Shown in pieces: positions 50,792 through 58,401 of a stretch of DNA of 64,000 nt (the first letter of the stretch is position 1; the number at the start of each line of letters is the position of its first letter). The stretch comes from Sphingomonas asaccharolytica NBRC 15499 (lineage in GTDB: Bacteria > Pseudomonadota > Alphaproteobacteria > Sphingomonadales > Sphingomonadaceae), in assembly GCF_001598355.1 (NCBI RefSeq), contig NZ_BCYU01000002.1, positions 1 through 64,000 on the forward strand. The letters run 5' to 3'. The position numbers and the translations under genes were made by a program. Under the pieces are notes generated by a model. It saw nothing but the letters and a program-made list of their open reading frames with translations, had not been told where the DNA came from and searched no databases.

Positions 50792-50824
50792 GTCCGCTAT
50801 TGCGGACGTTACCTAATTGCAGAC
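50792..50824. promoter_or_regulatory. Operator pair in the leader of the MarR-type gene
   Basis: GTCCGCTATTGCGGAC (50792-50807) has two perfect 6-bp arms. The next window (50809-50824) keeps the right half-site TTGCAGAC at 17-bp spacing. The pair ends 27 bp before the start codon, suggesting autoregulation. Confidence 0.7.
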
Positions 50825-50850
50825 TTTCCACACTCGGTATGGAGACAGAC

Positions 50851-51201
50851 ATGTCCCGCGATGAAACCCAACAGAAGGCGCTACGACGCCTCAATCGCTT
50901 GATGGCTACACTTCGAGGTACGATCGGGGAGACGATCCCCCTGCAAATCGCCCACACGTTTATCCTCGTCGCTCAGAATGAGGGCAAGGGTGTGAGCGAG
51001 TTGGCCGAACTGGCCGGGGCAAGCAAAGGGACGATGAGTCGTCACCTGTTGGACCTCTCGGACAAGCTCAGGAGCGGGGAGGATGGCTACGGGCTGCTCC
51101 AGCGCACGCAGGACCCAAGCAACCTCCGAACCGTCATCTACACGCTCACCGCAAAGGGCAAGCTGCTCCGAGACAACCTCGTGGGCATCCTGGAGGACTG
51201 A
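50851..51201 (+). CDS. MarR-type winged-helix regulator, candidate lysogeny repressor
   Basis: 116 aa from the ATG at 50851 (GGAG 7 nt upstream; an ATG at 50839 is possible). PLQIAHTFILVAQNEGKGVSEL and AELAGASKGTMSRHLLDL give the MarR recognition helices, and LLQRTQDPSNLRTVIYTLTAKG the wing. MarR dimers bind palindromes of 16-20 bp. It is the only regulator in the integrase operon, has operators in its own leader, and no CI-like or Cro-like gene was seen, so it is the best candidate for the protein that binds the dispersed operators. Confidence 0.8.
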   Translation: MSRDETQQKALRRLNRLMATLRGTIGETIPLQIAHTFILVAQNEGKGVSELAELAGASKGTMSRHLLDLSDKLRSGEDGYGLLQRTQDPSNLRTVIYTLTAKGKLLRDNLVGILED

Positions 51202-51202
51202 C

Positions 51203-52363
51203 ATGGCGATCTATCCCGACAAGAAGAATGGCAAGCTGACTGGTCGCTTCCGGGTCGAGCTGCAGCGGGGAGGCGAGCGCTACAGGAAGCGCTGGGACAC
51301 GTATGCCGAGGCAGAGGGAGACGAGATGGCAGTCCAGGCCGCCTGGGCAGCCGGAGAGGCCACGCCGGCCCCTGGAGAGGCCCCAGGGGCTCCCACGGTC
51401 CATACGTTCGACTCGGTGATCCCGCTGGCTAAGGGGACCCTTTGGGACGGCAAGTCCACCGAGGATACCTGCTGGGCCCATATCGAGTGGTGCGCCAATC
51501 TGCTTTGCCGCAAGACCCGCCTGGACGCGGTGGACACGCACAGCATCGATAGAGTCGTGAAGGCTCTCAAAGCCGAGAAGAAGGCCGCCGGGACGATCAA
51601 CCGATACCTGTCGCACCTCCGGACGTTTCTTATGTGGTCGAAGAGCCGCAAATACCGCACGCTGCCTGTAGCCGGCGATGACGGGATAACGTTCGATTGG
51701 CAGGACGAAGCCGAGGGCCGTATTCGGTGGATCACGTTCGAGGAAGAGAAGCAGCTTGAAGCCTTTCTGGTCCACACCGAGCGCGAAGACCCCGACCATG
51801 CGGCCGCTGCTGCCGCAGTCTGGGACCTGATCGACATCGCGATCGAGACTGGCTGCCGGCGCGACGAAATGTTGACCGCGGAGCTGGCACAGATTAACGG
51901 CCTTCGCTTGCATCTCTGGGAGACCAAGACGGACACTCCCAGGACCGTACCCCTAACTCAACGGGTCAGAGACAAGCTTGTGAGCCTTATTGCGCAAGGA
52001 CGGATGCCTACGCGACGCGGTCTGCGATCGTGGTGGAACCGTGCGCGGGTACACATGGGCCTGGAGAACGATGACGACTTCGTATTCCATGCGTGCCGCC
52101 ATACCTGCGCTACTCGTCAGGTTGATGCCGGCGTGAACGTCTTTGTCATCAAAGAATGGATGGGCCACAAACGCATCGAAACAACCCTTCGGTACGCACA
52201 TGTAAAGCCCCAGAACCTTGAGGACGCATTGGTGAGGGTGGGGGATTACCGCCGCGCAGCCAATGAAAACTCGCAGATTTCTGCGGAAAATTCGCTCCCC
52301 ACCCTGCACCCCACCGGTGTGGGAATGGGGGTAAACTTGCAACCAACCGGGATGGCCGCCTAA
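51203..52363 (+). CDS. int: Tyrosine recombinase (phage integrase)
   Basis: 386 aa. Catalytic residues are R219 (TGCRRDE), K242 (ETKTD), H296 and R299 (HACRH), H322 (GHKRIETT) and the nucleophile Y331 (LRYAH). The start is one base after the MarR-type stop, with TGGAGG upstream, so the two are coupled. The gene ends 23 bp before attR. The C-terminal 40 residues are a non-catalytic tail that includes CGCAG/CTGCG inverted repeats (52272-52285). Confidence 0.95.
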   Translation: MAIYPDKKNGKLTGRFRVELQRGGERYRKRWDTYAEAEGDEMAVQAAWAAGEATPAPGEAPGAPTVHTFDSVIPLAKGTLWDGKSTEDTCWAHIEWCANLLCRKTRLDAVDTHSIDRVVKALKAEKKAAGTINRYLSHLRTFLMWSKSRKYRTLPVAGDDGITFDWQDEAEGRIRWITFEEEKQLEAFLVHTEREDPDHAAAAAAVWDLIDIAIETGCRRDEMLTAELAQINGLRLHLWETKTDTPRTVPLTQRVRDKLVSLIAQGRMPTRRGLRSWWNRARVHMGLENDDDFVFHACRHTCATRQVDAGVNVFVIKEWMGHKRIETTLRYAHVKPQNLEDALVRVGDYRRAANENSQISAENSLPTLHPTGVGMGVNLQPTGMAA

Positions 52364-52386
52364 GGCAATATCAATGACTTGGCCAT

Positions 52387-52425
52387 GCGGGCGTGGCGGA
52401 ACTGGTAGACGCGCTGGATTTAGGT
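52387..52425 (+). mobile_element. attR core (5' half of tRNA-Leu)
   Basis: 39 bp identical to 7566-7604. Here it is continuous with the true 3' half, so the tRNA is whole. The crossover must lie within these 39 bp; tyrosine recombinases of this type usually cut in or near the anticodon loop. Confidence 0.95.
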
Positions 52426-52471
52426 TCCAGTATCGCAAGATGTGGGGGTTCGAGTCCCTTCGCCCGCACCA
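52387..52471 (+). tRNA. tRNA-Leu (anticodon UAG)
   Basis: 85 nt with an encoded CCA. Acceptor GCGGGCG pairs with CGCCCGC (52461-52467), discriminator A. The anticodon stem CTGGA/TCCAG encloses loop TTTAGGT, giving anticodon UAG, which reads CUA and by wobble other CUN codons. The long variable arm fits a class II tRNA. Its original promoter is 44.8 kb away at attL, so expression now depends on phage sequence, perhaps integrase read-through. Confidence 0.95.
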
Positions 52472-52533
52472 GTCCCCGCGCCTTTGGGGCGGGGTGGCCA
52501 CCAAATGATTTTCCGGAAAGATGAAGGCCTGAA

Positions 52534-54192
52534 ATGCAGACTGTCGAGACGTTGAACGAAGGGCTCAAGCGCGCCTACACGCTGACGATCACCGCCAAGG
52601 AGATCGACGCCAAGGTCGACGCCGAGGTGAAGCGCGTGGCCCCGCAGGTCCGCATGCCCGGCTTCCGGCCCGGCAAGGTGCCCGCCAATTTGGTCCGCAA
52701 GATGCACGGCGAGGCGCTGACCCAGGACGCGCTCAATGCCGCGATCCAGGAAGGTATCCAGACCCTGATCGGCAAGGAAAAGCTGCGTCCGGCGATGCAG
52801 CCCTCGGTCAAGCTCGAGAACGACTATGAGAAGGGCAAGGATGCCGAGCTCAAGGTCGAACTCGAAATCCTGCCCGACGTGCCGACGCCCGCGATCGACG
52901 CGATCAAGCTTGACCGCCTGACGGTTCCGGCCGGCGAGGAAGAGATCCAGGCGCAACTCGAGAAGTTCGCCGCGCAGCAGAAGAATTGGGAAGACACCAA
53001 GGACGGCTACAAGGCCAAGCAGGGCGATCTCGTCACGCTCGACTTCGTCGGCAAGGACAAGAAGGGCGTCGCGTTCGAGGGCGGTACCGGCACCGACATG
53101 GCGGTCGAGATCGGCTCCGGCCGGCTCATCCCCGGGTTCGAGGATCAGGTCGTCGGCGTGAAGGCGGGCGACGAGAAGACCATCAAGGTCACGTTCCCCG
53201 AGGATTATCCCGCCGAGGAGCTGAAGGGCCAGCCGGCGACGTTCGACCTGACCGTCAAGTCGGTGAAGACCGCGGGCGAGACCAACATCGACGACAGCCT
53301 GGCCAAGTCGCTCGGCCTCAACGATCTCGAGCAGCTCAAGGGCCTGCTCAAGGGCCAGATCGAGCAGGAGCTCAACGGCCTGACTCGCACCCACATGAAG
53401 CGCAAGCTGCTCGACCAGCTCGCCGCGGGCCATGATTTCCCGGTGCCGCCGTCGATGGTCGCTGCCGAGTTCGACCAGATCTGGGAGCAGCTCAAGCACG
53501 AAGCGACGCACGAGCCCGATCCCGAGGCCGCGCTGGCCGAGATGGAGGCCGAGCGCGACGATTACCAGGCGATTGCCGAGCGCCGCGTGCGCCTCGGCCT
53601 GTTGCTGTCGGAAATCGGCCAGGCCAATGGCATCGAGGTCACCAACCAGGAAATGAGCCGGCTGATCAGCCAGGCCGCGGCGCAATATGCCCCGCAGGAC
53701 CAGCAGCGCTTCGTCGAATATATCCGCAACGAGCCGATGGCCGCTGCCCAGCTGCGCGCGCCCCTCTATGAGGACAAGGTCGTCGACTTCCTGTTCTCGA
53801 CCGCGGACGTCACCGACCGCGAAGTGACTCGCGCCCAGCTCGAGGAAGCGATCGAGTCGGAAGACGGCTTCGCGACCGGCACGCATCATCACGACCACGA
53901 CAATCACAAGCCCAAGGCGAAGAAGGCTGCCGCCAAGAAGGCGCCGGCCGCCAAGGCGGACAAGGCCGATAAGGCTGACGACGCCAAGGCTGAGGAGCCG
54001 GTGAAGAAGGCAGCGACCAAGAAGGCGTCGTCCAAGACCGACGAAAAGGTCGAGGCACCCGCCGACGAGCTGAAGGCCGAGGAACCGGTCAAGAAGGCCG
54101 CGACCAAGAAGGCTCCGGCCGCCAAGGCGGAACCCGCCGAGGAAGCGCCCGCCAAGAAGCCGGCGGCGAAGAAGGCTCCGGCGAAGAAGTGA
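52534..54192 (+). CDS. tig: Trigger factor with histone H1-like tail
   Basis: 552 aa. Ribosome-binding domain (GFRPGKVP, residues about 45-52), FKBP-type PPIase domain (GDLVTLDFVGKDKKGVAFEGG ... IPGFEDQVVGVKAGDE, about 165-250) and helical chaperone arms follow the normal order. E. coli trigger factor has 432 aa; the extra is a Lys/Ala/Glu-rich tail from about residue 450 (KKAAAKKAPAAKADKADKAD). It binds nascent chains at the ribosome exit. clpP, clpX and lon lie downstream, as is common. Confidence 0.96.
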   Translation: MQTVETLNEGLKRAYTLTITAKEIDAKVDAEVKRVAPQVRMPGFRPGKVPANLVRKMHGEALTQDALNAAIQEGIQTLIGKEKLRPAMQPSVKLENDYEKGKDAELKVELEILPDVPTPAIDAIKLDRLTVPAGEEEIQAQLEKFAAQQKNWEDTKDGYKAKQGDLVTLDFVGKDKKGVAFEGGTGTDMAVEIGSGRLIPGFEDQVVGVKAGDEKTIKVTFPEDYPAEELKGQPATFDLTVKSVKTAGETNIDDSLAKSLGLNDLEQLKGLLKGQIEQELNGLTRTHMKRKLLDQLAAGHDFPVPPSMVAAEFDQIWEQLKHEATHEPDPEAALAEMEAERDDYQAIAERRVRLGLLLSEIGQANGIEVTNQEMSRLISQAAAQYAPQDQQRFVEYIRNEPMAAAQLRAPLYEDKVVDFLFSTADVTDREVTRAQLEEAIESEDGFATGTHHHDHDNHKPKAKKAAAKKAPAAKADKADKADDAKAEEPVKKAATKKASSKTDEKVEAPADELKAEEPVKKAATKKAPAAKAEPAEEAPAKKPAAKKAPAKK

Positions 54193-54464
54193 CATTGTTA
54201 TCCCTCTCCCCTTGTGGGAGTTTGGGGTCGGCCCTGCCCCCCGGCAGGACCTAAACAATACGGGGTATTGTTTACCCCAAACTGGTTGCGAGACTTGGGT
54301 CGCGCCCTTGCGCGGCCTTAGTCGAAGCTGGGTGAGGGATAGGCGGTCGCTCTCGCGACCGCGCGAAGCTGCGCTTCGCTTCCCCTCATCCAACTACGAC
54401 TAGCGAGCAAGCTCGCAAGTCTCCGTATCCTTCTCCCACAAGGGGAGAAGGTTTGGGGGCGCGA
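54193..54464. repeat. Intergenic mosaic of palindromes
   Basis: Several inverted repeats lie in series: TAAACAATAC/GTATTGTTTA (54252-54274), a CGCGGTCGC-type repeat near 54345, GCGAAG/CTTCGC, and GCGAGC/GCTCGC. The whole is bounded by CTCTCCCCTTGTGGGAG-like sequence on the left and TTCTCCCACAAGGGGAGAAG on the right. It resembles a mobile intergenic element without genes and can also terminate tig. Confidence 0.6.
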
Positions 54465-55391
54465 ATGACCGAACCACGTATCGCAGTCCTGCTACCCTGC
54501 TATAACGAGGAAGCCGCGATCGCGCAGACGGTCGCGGGGTTCCGCGCGGCGCTGCCGACCGCGACGATCTACGTCTACGACAACAATTCGAAGGACCGCA
54601 CGGTCGAGGTCGCGCGCGCGGCCGGCGCGGTCGTGCGGTCGGAGCGGATGCAGGGCAAGGGCAATGTCGTCCGCCGCATGTTCGCCGATGTCGATGCCGA
54701 CATCTATGTGATGGCCGATGGCGACGCGACCTATGATGCCGAGGCCGCCCCGCAGCTCGTCCAGCGGCTGATCGACGAGCAACTCGACATGGTGGTCGGC
54801 AGCCGGGTGACCCAGCACGACGCCGCCTATCGCCGTGGGCACGTCATGGGCAACAAGTTGCTGACCGGCATGCTGGCCAAATTGTTCGGCCGGAGTTTCA
54901 CTGATATTCTATCGGGTTACCGAGTATTCTCGCGACGGTTCGTGAAGAGTTTCCCGGTCCTGTCTGGCGGATTCGAGATCGAGACCGAGATCAGCGTCCA
55001 CGCGCTCGAACTGCGCATGCCGGTCGGCGAGGTCGAGACGCGCTATTTTGCGCGGCCGGAGGGATCGGCGTCGAAACTGTCGACCTATTCGGACGGCTTC
55101 CGCATCCTCAACACGATCGTGACGCTCTACCGGATCGAGCGACCGCTGCTGTTCTTCGGCGCGATCGGCGGCCTGCTCGCGTTCTTGGCGCTGGTGCTCG
55201 GTATCCCGCTGGCGATCACATACTACCATACGCATCTGGTGCCGCGTCTGCCGACGGCGATCATGGCGACAGGCCTGATCATTCTGGCGGCGTTGTGCTT
55301 CTTCGCAGGGTTGATCCTCGACACCGTGGTGCGTGGACGGCGCGAGGTGCGGCGATTGGCCTATCTGGGGCATCCTGCGCCGGGCGACTGA
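54465..55391 (+). CDS. Family 2 glycosyltransferase with C-terminal membrane helices
   Basis: 308 aa from the ATG at 54465. The GT2 domain opens with IAVLLPCYNEEAAI, has VYDNNSKDRT and a DGDATYD motif (DxD-type). Two C-terminal helices (LLFFGAIGGLLAFLALVLGI and IMATGLIILAALCFFAGLIL) anchor it as in dolichol/undecaprenyl-phosphate sugar transferases. It probably transfers a sugar from a nucleotide donor to a polyprenyl phosphate; the sugar is unknown. Confidence 0.85.
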   Translation: MTEPRIAVLLPCYNEEAAIAQTVAGFRAALPTATIYVYDNNSKDRTVEVARAAGAVVRSERMQGKGNVVRRMFADVDADIYVMADGDATYDAEAAPQLVQRLIDEQLDMVVGSRVTQHDAAYRRGHVMGNKLLTGMLAKLFGRSFTDILSGYRVFSRRFVKSFPVLSGGFEIETEISVHALELRMPVGEVETRYFARPEGSASKLSTYSDGFRILNTIVTLYRIERPLLFFGAIGGLLAFLALVLGIPLAITYYHTHLVPRLPTAIMATGLIILAALCFFAGLILDTVVRGRREVRRLAYLGHPAPGD

Positions 55392-55426
55392 GCCCGCCAC
55401 CCCTGGATGCCTCATTCGCTGGCGCA

Positions 55427-55606
55427 TCATACGATCCAAGGAATCGCAACGATTACTGCAAAATAGAATACTAAACCGATATTGAACGCTGTTGGATCGT
55501 CCCGCCGCCGGAGCAGGCCCGCCTTAGTAGGCAGGACTCCCCGATACGCGCCCAATCCGAGCAGTGAGAGCATTACCCCATAAAAGATGAACTTCGCGGG
55601 TGTCAT
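55427..55606 (-). CDS. Small two-helix membrane protein
   Basis: 59 aa (MTPAKFIFYGVMLSLLGLGAY ... FNIGLVFYFAVIVAIPWIV) with GGATAGG upstream on the minus strand. Two transmembrane segments flank a short basic loop (TKAGLLRRRDDP). Function unknown. Confidence 0.55.
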   Translation of the reverse strand: MTPAKFIFYGVMLSLLGLGAYRGVLPTKAGLLRRRDDPTAFNIGLVFYFAVIVAIPWIV

Positions 55607-55712
55607 TGCAGCCTATCCCAAGGTCCTCGGAATAGAATCGCTCGATCTGGCACCGGAGTAATACGGCACTTCTCGCTGATCTCCGCAATCGAGACATAAA
55701 CGAACATCGTCA

Positions 55713-56108
55713 CTAAGCGTCAGAAGTCGCTGATCCCGAACCGCGCGACGCCCTGATTATGCCCGGTGGATCGAGCACGCTGATATCGAGATCGAGCGGC
55801 TGGCCGATCCAGTGCGCCAGCGTGGTGTGATCCGCCAGATCGTCGTCGGTCAGCGGATGGACCAGGGCGCGTAGGCCGGTCGTTTCGATCGCGCGCGAGA
55901 CCACAGTGCCGGCGCTGCCGGAGAAATGGATCTCGAACTGCGCGATCGGATGCGGGCCGACCGGGCCGTCGGTCATCCGTCCGATGAACAGGATCGGCGC
56001 GACGTCGTCGACCATCATGTCGGCGAAGGTTGCGCGCAACTTTTCGGCTGCGGCGCGTTCGGACGCGTCATAATAGATGTGCGCGTGCCATGGCGCATTG
56101 TCGTTCAT
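55713..56108 (-). CDS. DOPA 4,5-dioxygenase family protein
   Basis: 131 aa, a normal length for the family. WHAHIYYDASERAAAEKLRATF, GPHPIAQFEIHF and LVHPLTDDDLADHTTLAHWIGQPLDLD match its conserved blocks, including the metal-binding His residues. The physiological substrate is not known for bacterial members. Its start overlaps the stop of the reductase gene by 4 nt, so the two form an operon. Confidence 0.85.
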   Translation of the reverse strand: MNDNAPWHAHIYYDASERAAAEKLRATFADMMVDDVAPILFIGRMTDGPVGPHPIAQFEIHFSGSAGTVVSRAIETTGLRALVHPLTDDDLADHTTLAHWIGQPLDLDISVLDPPGIIRASRGSGSATSDA

Positions 56109-57130
56109 GGCACGATCCCCAGCCGAATCAGGCTTTCGCCCGATGCTACGATAGCCTCTTCGTTCGATCGGAATTGCCAGCCGAGTTGCTCGCGGGCCTT
56201 GGCGTTGCTCGCCGCGGAGCGGATGCCGAGGCGCGGCGCCGCCTCGCGCGCCAGCGGGTTGAACAGCGCGATCAGCCGGATCAGCCAGTCGGGCATCTGA
56301 CGCAGTTTCGCCTTCGCCGCTTTCTCACCCATTCCCTGCTGCAGGATCACCGACATGTCGTAGATCGACACCGGATCGCCAGCGACCGCCAGGAAGCGTT
56401 CGCCGTTCGCCTCAGGCGCCGTCATCGCCTTGATTTGCATCCCCGCCACGTCGCGCACGTCGACTACACCGAAATAGAGCCGCGGCGCGCCGGGCAGCCC
56501 GCCTTCGAGCATGCGCTTGATGATCTCGATCGAGGTCGACAGATCCTCATTGAGCACCGGGCCGAAGATGCCGACCGGGTTGACCACCGCGAGTTCGAGG
56601 CCGTTGCCTTCGCGCTCGATAAAATCCCAGGCCGCGCGCTCGGCCAGCGTCTTGGATTTCATATAAGGCTGGACCGCAGGACCATCCACGTTGGTCCAGT
56701 CCGCTTCGGTATAAGCCGCGGCCTGGTCGCCATGACCGTAACCGATCGCCGCGAAGGACGAGGTCAGGACGACGCGCTTGACGCCGGCGTCGCGGGCGGC
56801 GCGCAGGACCCTGAGCGTGCCGTCGACCGCGGGGCGGATCAGGTCGTTCTCGTCCTTGGGCTGGGCCAGCGGGAAGGGGGAGGCGACGTGCTGGACATAG
56901 TCGCAACCCGTGACCGCCTGAGCCCAGCCCTCATCCTGGTTGAGATCGGCGGCGACGAAGCTCAGTCGATCGAGATTCTTGGCTCCGGCCTGGGCGAGCG
57001 TATCGCGCACCGCCTGTTCCTTGCTCAGCGACCGCACGGTCGTCCGCACGTCATGCCCCGCCTCGAGCAATTGCAGGATGACGTGCCCGCCGACGAAACC
57101 CGACCCGCCCGTGACCAGAATCGCGCTCAT
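56105..57130 (-). CDS. NAD(P)-dependent epimerase/dehydratase (dihydroflavonol reductase-like)
   Basis: 341 aa from the ATG at 57130. The Rossmann start is ILVTGGSGFVGGHV; SDR catalytic residues appear in VLTSSFAAIG and YMKSKTLAE (YxxxK). C-terminal substrate domain ends in SLIRLGIVP. This group reduces ketones or aldehydes such as methylglyoxal. It is coupled to the dioxygenase-like gene, suggesting a shared pathway for small carbonyl or aromatic compounds. Confidence 0.85.
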   Translation of the reverse strand: MSAILVTGGSGFVGGHVILQLLEAGHDVRTTVRSLSKEQAVRDTLAQAGAKNLDRLSFVAADLNQDEGWAQAVTGCDYVQHVASPFPLAQPKDENDLIRPAVDGTLRVLRAARDAGVKRVVLTSSFAAIGYGHGDQAAAYTEADWTNVDGPAVQPYMKSKTLAERAAWDFIEREGNGLELAVVNPVGIFGPVLNEDLSTSIEIIKRMLEGGLPGAPRLYFGVVDVRDVAGMQIKAMTAPEANGERFLAVAGDPVSIYDMSVILQQGMGEKAAKAKLRQMPDWLIRLIALFNPLAREAAPRLGIRSAASNAKAREQLGWQFRSNEEAIVASGESLIRLGIVP

Positions 57131-57294
57131 CGCGTCCCCTCTTTCTTGTGCAATAGACGTGGGCCCGCCGCGATGGCGATGCAAGACGCGGAAAATCGCA
57201 ACCGGCCCCCGTTCACCATTGCGCCCCCTTGCGCCCCGCCGGGCGAGCGCCGATGTAGGGCGCAAGCTAGGCATAAGGACCCGAGAGAATTAAC

Positions 57295-57972
57295 ATGCAC
57301 AATCCGTTCGAAACCGGCCAATTCGCTCCTCCCGGCTTCCGCGTCGACCCCGTGACCGGCGGCCTCGTGCCGATCGTCATCGAGCAGTCGAACCGCGGCG
57401 AGCGCAGCTTCGACATCTATTCGCGACTGCTGCGCGAGCGGATCATCTTCCTGGTCGGCCCGGTCGAGGACCATATGGCCTCGCTGATCACCGCGCAGTT
57501 GCTGTTCCTCGAATCGGAAAATCCGAAGAAGGACATCTACATGTACATCAACTCGCCGGGCGGCGTCGTCACGGCGGGCATGGCGATCCACGACACGATG
57601 CAGTACATCCGTCCGCGCGTCGGCACGGTGTGCATCGGCCAGGCAGCCTCGATGGGCAGCTTCCTGCTCGCGGCGGGCGAGCCCGGCATGCGGGTCGCGC
57701 TGACCAATGCGCGGATCATGATCCACCAGCCGTCGGGTGGTGCCCAGGGCATGGCGTCGGATATCGAGATCCAGGCCAAGGAAATCCTGCGCATCCGCGA
57801 GCGGATGAACAGCCTCTATTCCAAATATACCGGCCAGCCGCTCGACGTGATCGAGCGTTCGATGGACCGCGACAAGTTCCTGGAAGCCGATGAGGCCAAG
57901 GAATTCGGTCTGGTCGACGAAGTGTTCGACAAGCGTCCGGCGCCCGCCGACGATCAGGCGCAGGCGGCTTGA
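57295..57972 (+). CDS. clpP: ATP-dependent Clp protease proteolytic subunit
   Basis: 225 aa. The catalytic triad is S119 (QAASMGSF), H144 (IMIHQPSGG) and D193 (MDRDKF). The axial helix and [16 protein letters not shown] block are typical. It forms the tetradecameric peptidase that works with ClpX, encoded 430 bp downstream. Confidence 0.97.
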   Translation: MHNPFETGQFAPPGFRVDPVTGGLVPIVIEQSNRGERSFDIYSRLLRERIIFLVGPVEDHMASLITAQLLFLESENPKKDIYMYINSPGGVVTAGMAIHDTMQYIRPRVGTVCIGQAASMGSFLLAAGEPGMRVALTNARIMIHQPSGGAQGMASDIEIQAKEILRIRERMNSLYSKYTGQPLDVIERSMDRDKFLEADEAKEFGLVDEVFDKRPAPADDQAQAA

Positions 57973-57993
57973 GGTTGAAGCGGGGGCGGGGGG

Positions 57994-58297
57994 ATGTTCG
58001 TTCCTTTGCCCTTGCTGATCGTGGCGGGACTGGTTTTCCTGGTCCTGCTGGTGATGGCGGCGCGGTCGCTCGGACGATTTGATGGCGGCACCGCGACCGC
58101 GCGTGCAGCGGGTGGCGGTTCCAGCCGGGCAAAAGCTGGAATTATCGAGCGAAACGCGAGTAGAGGTCGAACGATTGCTGGCCAAGGGTCAGGTGATCAA
58201 TGCTATCAAATTGGTCCGCGAAGCGACTGGTTCGGGACTGAAAGAGGCCAAGGACGCGGTCGACGAAATGCGGCGATCCGTCCTGCCGTCACGGTAA
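57994..58297 (+). pseudogene. Membrane-anchored ribosomal L7/L12 C-terminal-like protein, apparently frameshifted
   Basis: One frame starts at the ATG at 57994 with a clear transmembrane anchor (FVPLPLLIVAGLVFLVLLVMAARSL). A different frame from about 58082 encodes RVEVERLLAKGQVINAIKLVREATG followed by SGLKEAKDAVDEM, the helix pattern of the L7/L12 C-terminal domain, ending at 58297. Related alphaproteobacterial proteins, as I recall, carry both parts in one chain. Either a single-base indel near 58060-58130 has split the gene, or a short soluble protein is made from 58082. Confidence 0.5.
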
Positions 58298-58401
58298 CGC
58301 GGTTAAGGCGACGTGATTTTTATTGTGGGTTTACGGTGGTGCGCTAACATATGCGCCCGAAAACGGTACGCGCCCGTATCCGCGCGTGACGAGGTGATTG
58401 A

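Larger units (their letters stand above)
7566..52386. mobile_element. Integrated temperate podovirus-like prophage with T7-type RNA polymerase
   Basis: 44,821-bp unit bounded by the 39-bp tRNA-Leu repeat. It carries an integrase, a T7-like transcription and replication set, terminase, portal, major capsid protein, ejection proteins, fibres, lysozyme and spanins. No transposase was seen, and none of the hallmark phage genes shows an obvious truncation. It therefore looks complete and possibly inducible. Confidence 0.93.

Noticed and set aside
52420-54393. 657-codon open frame on the minus strand
   Set aside because: Antisense to trigger factor, covering even the tRNA; it is a low-complexity Leu/Arg/Gly translation with no motif.
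56030-57355. 441-codon open frame on the plus strand
   Set aside because: Antisense to the reductase and dioxygenase pair, both of which have intact family motifs.
57538-57551. ACATGTACAT in clpP as a host copy of the CGTGTACACG palindrome
   Set aside because: It differs at both ends and only the central TGTACA is shared.
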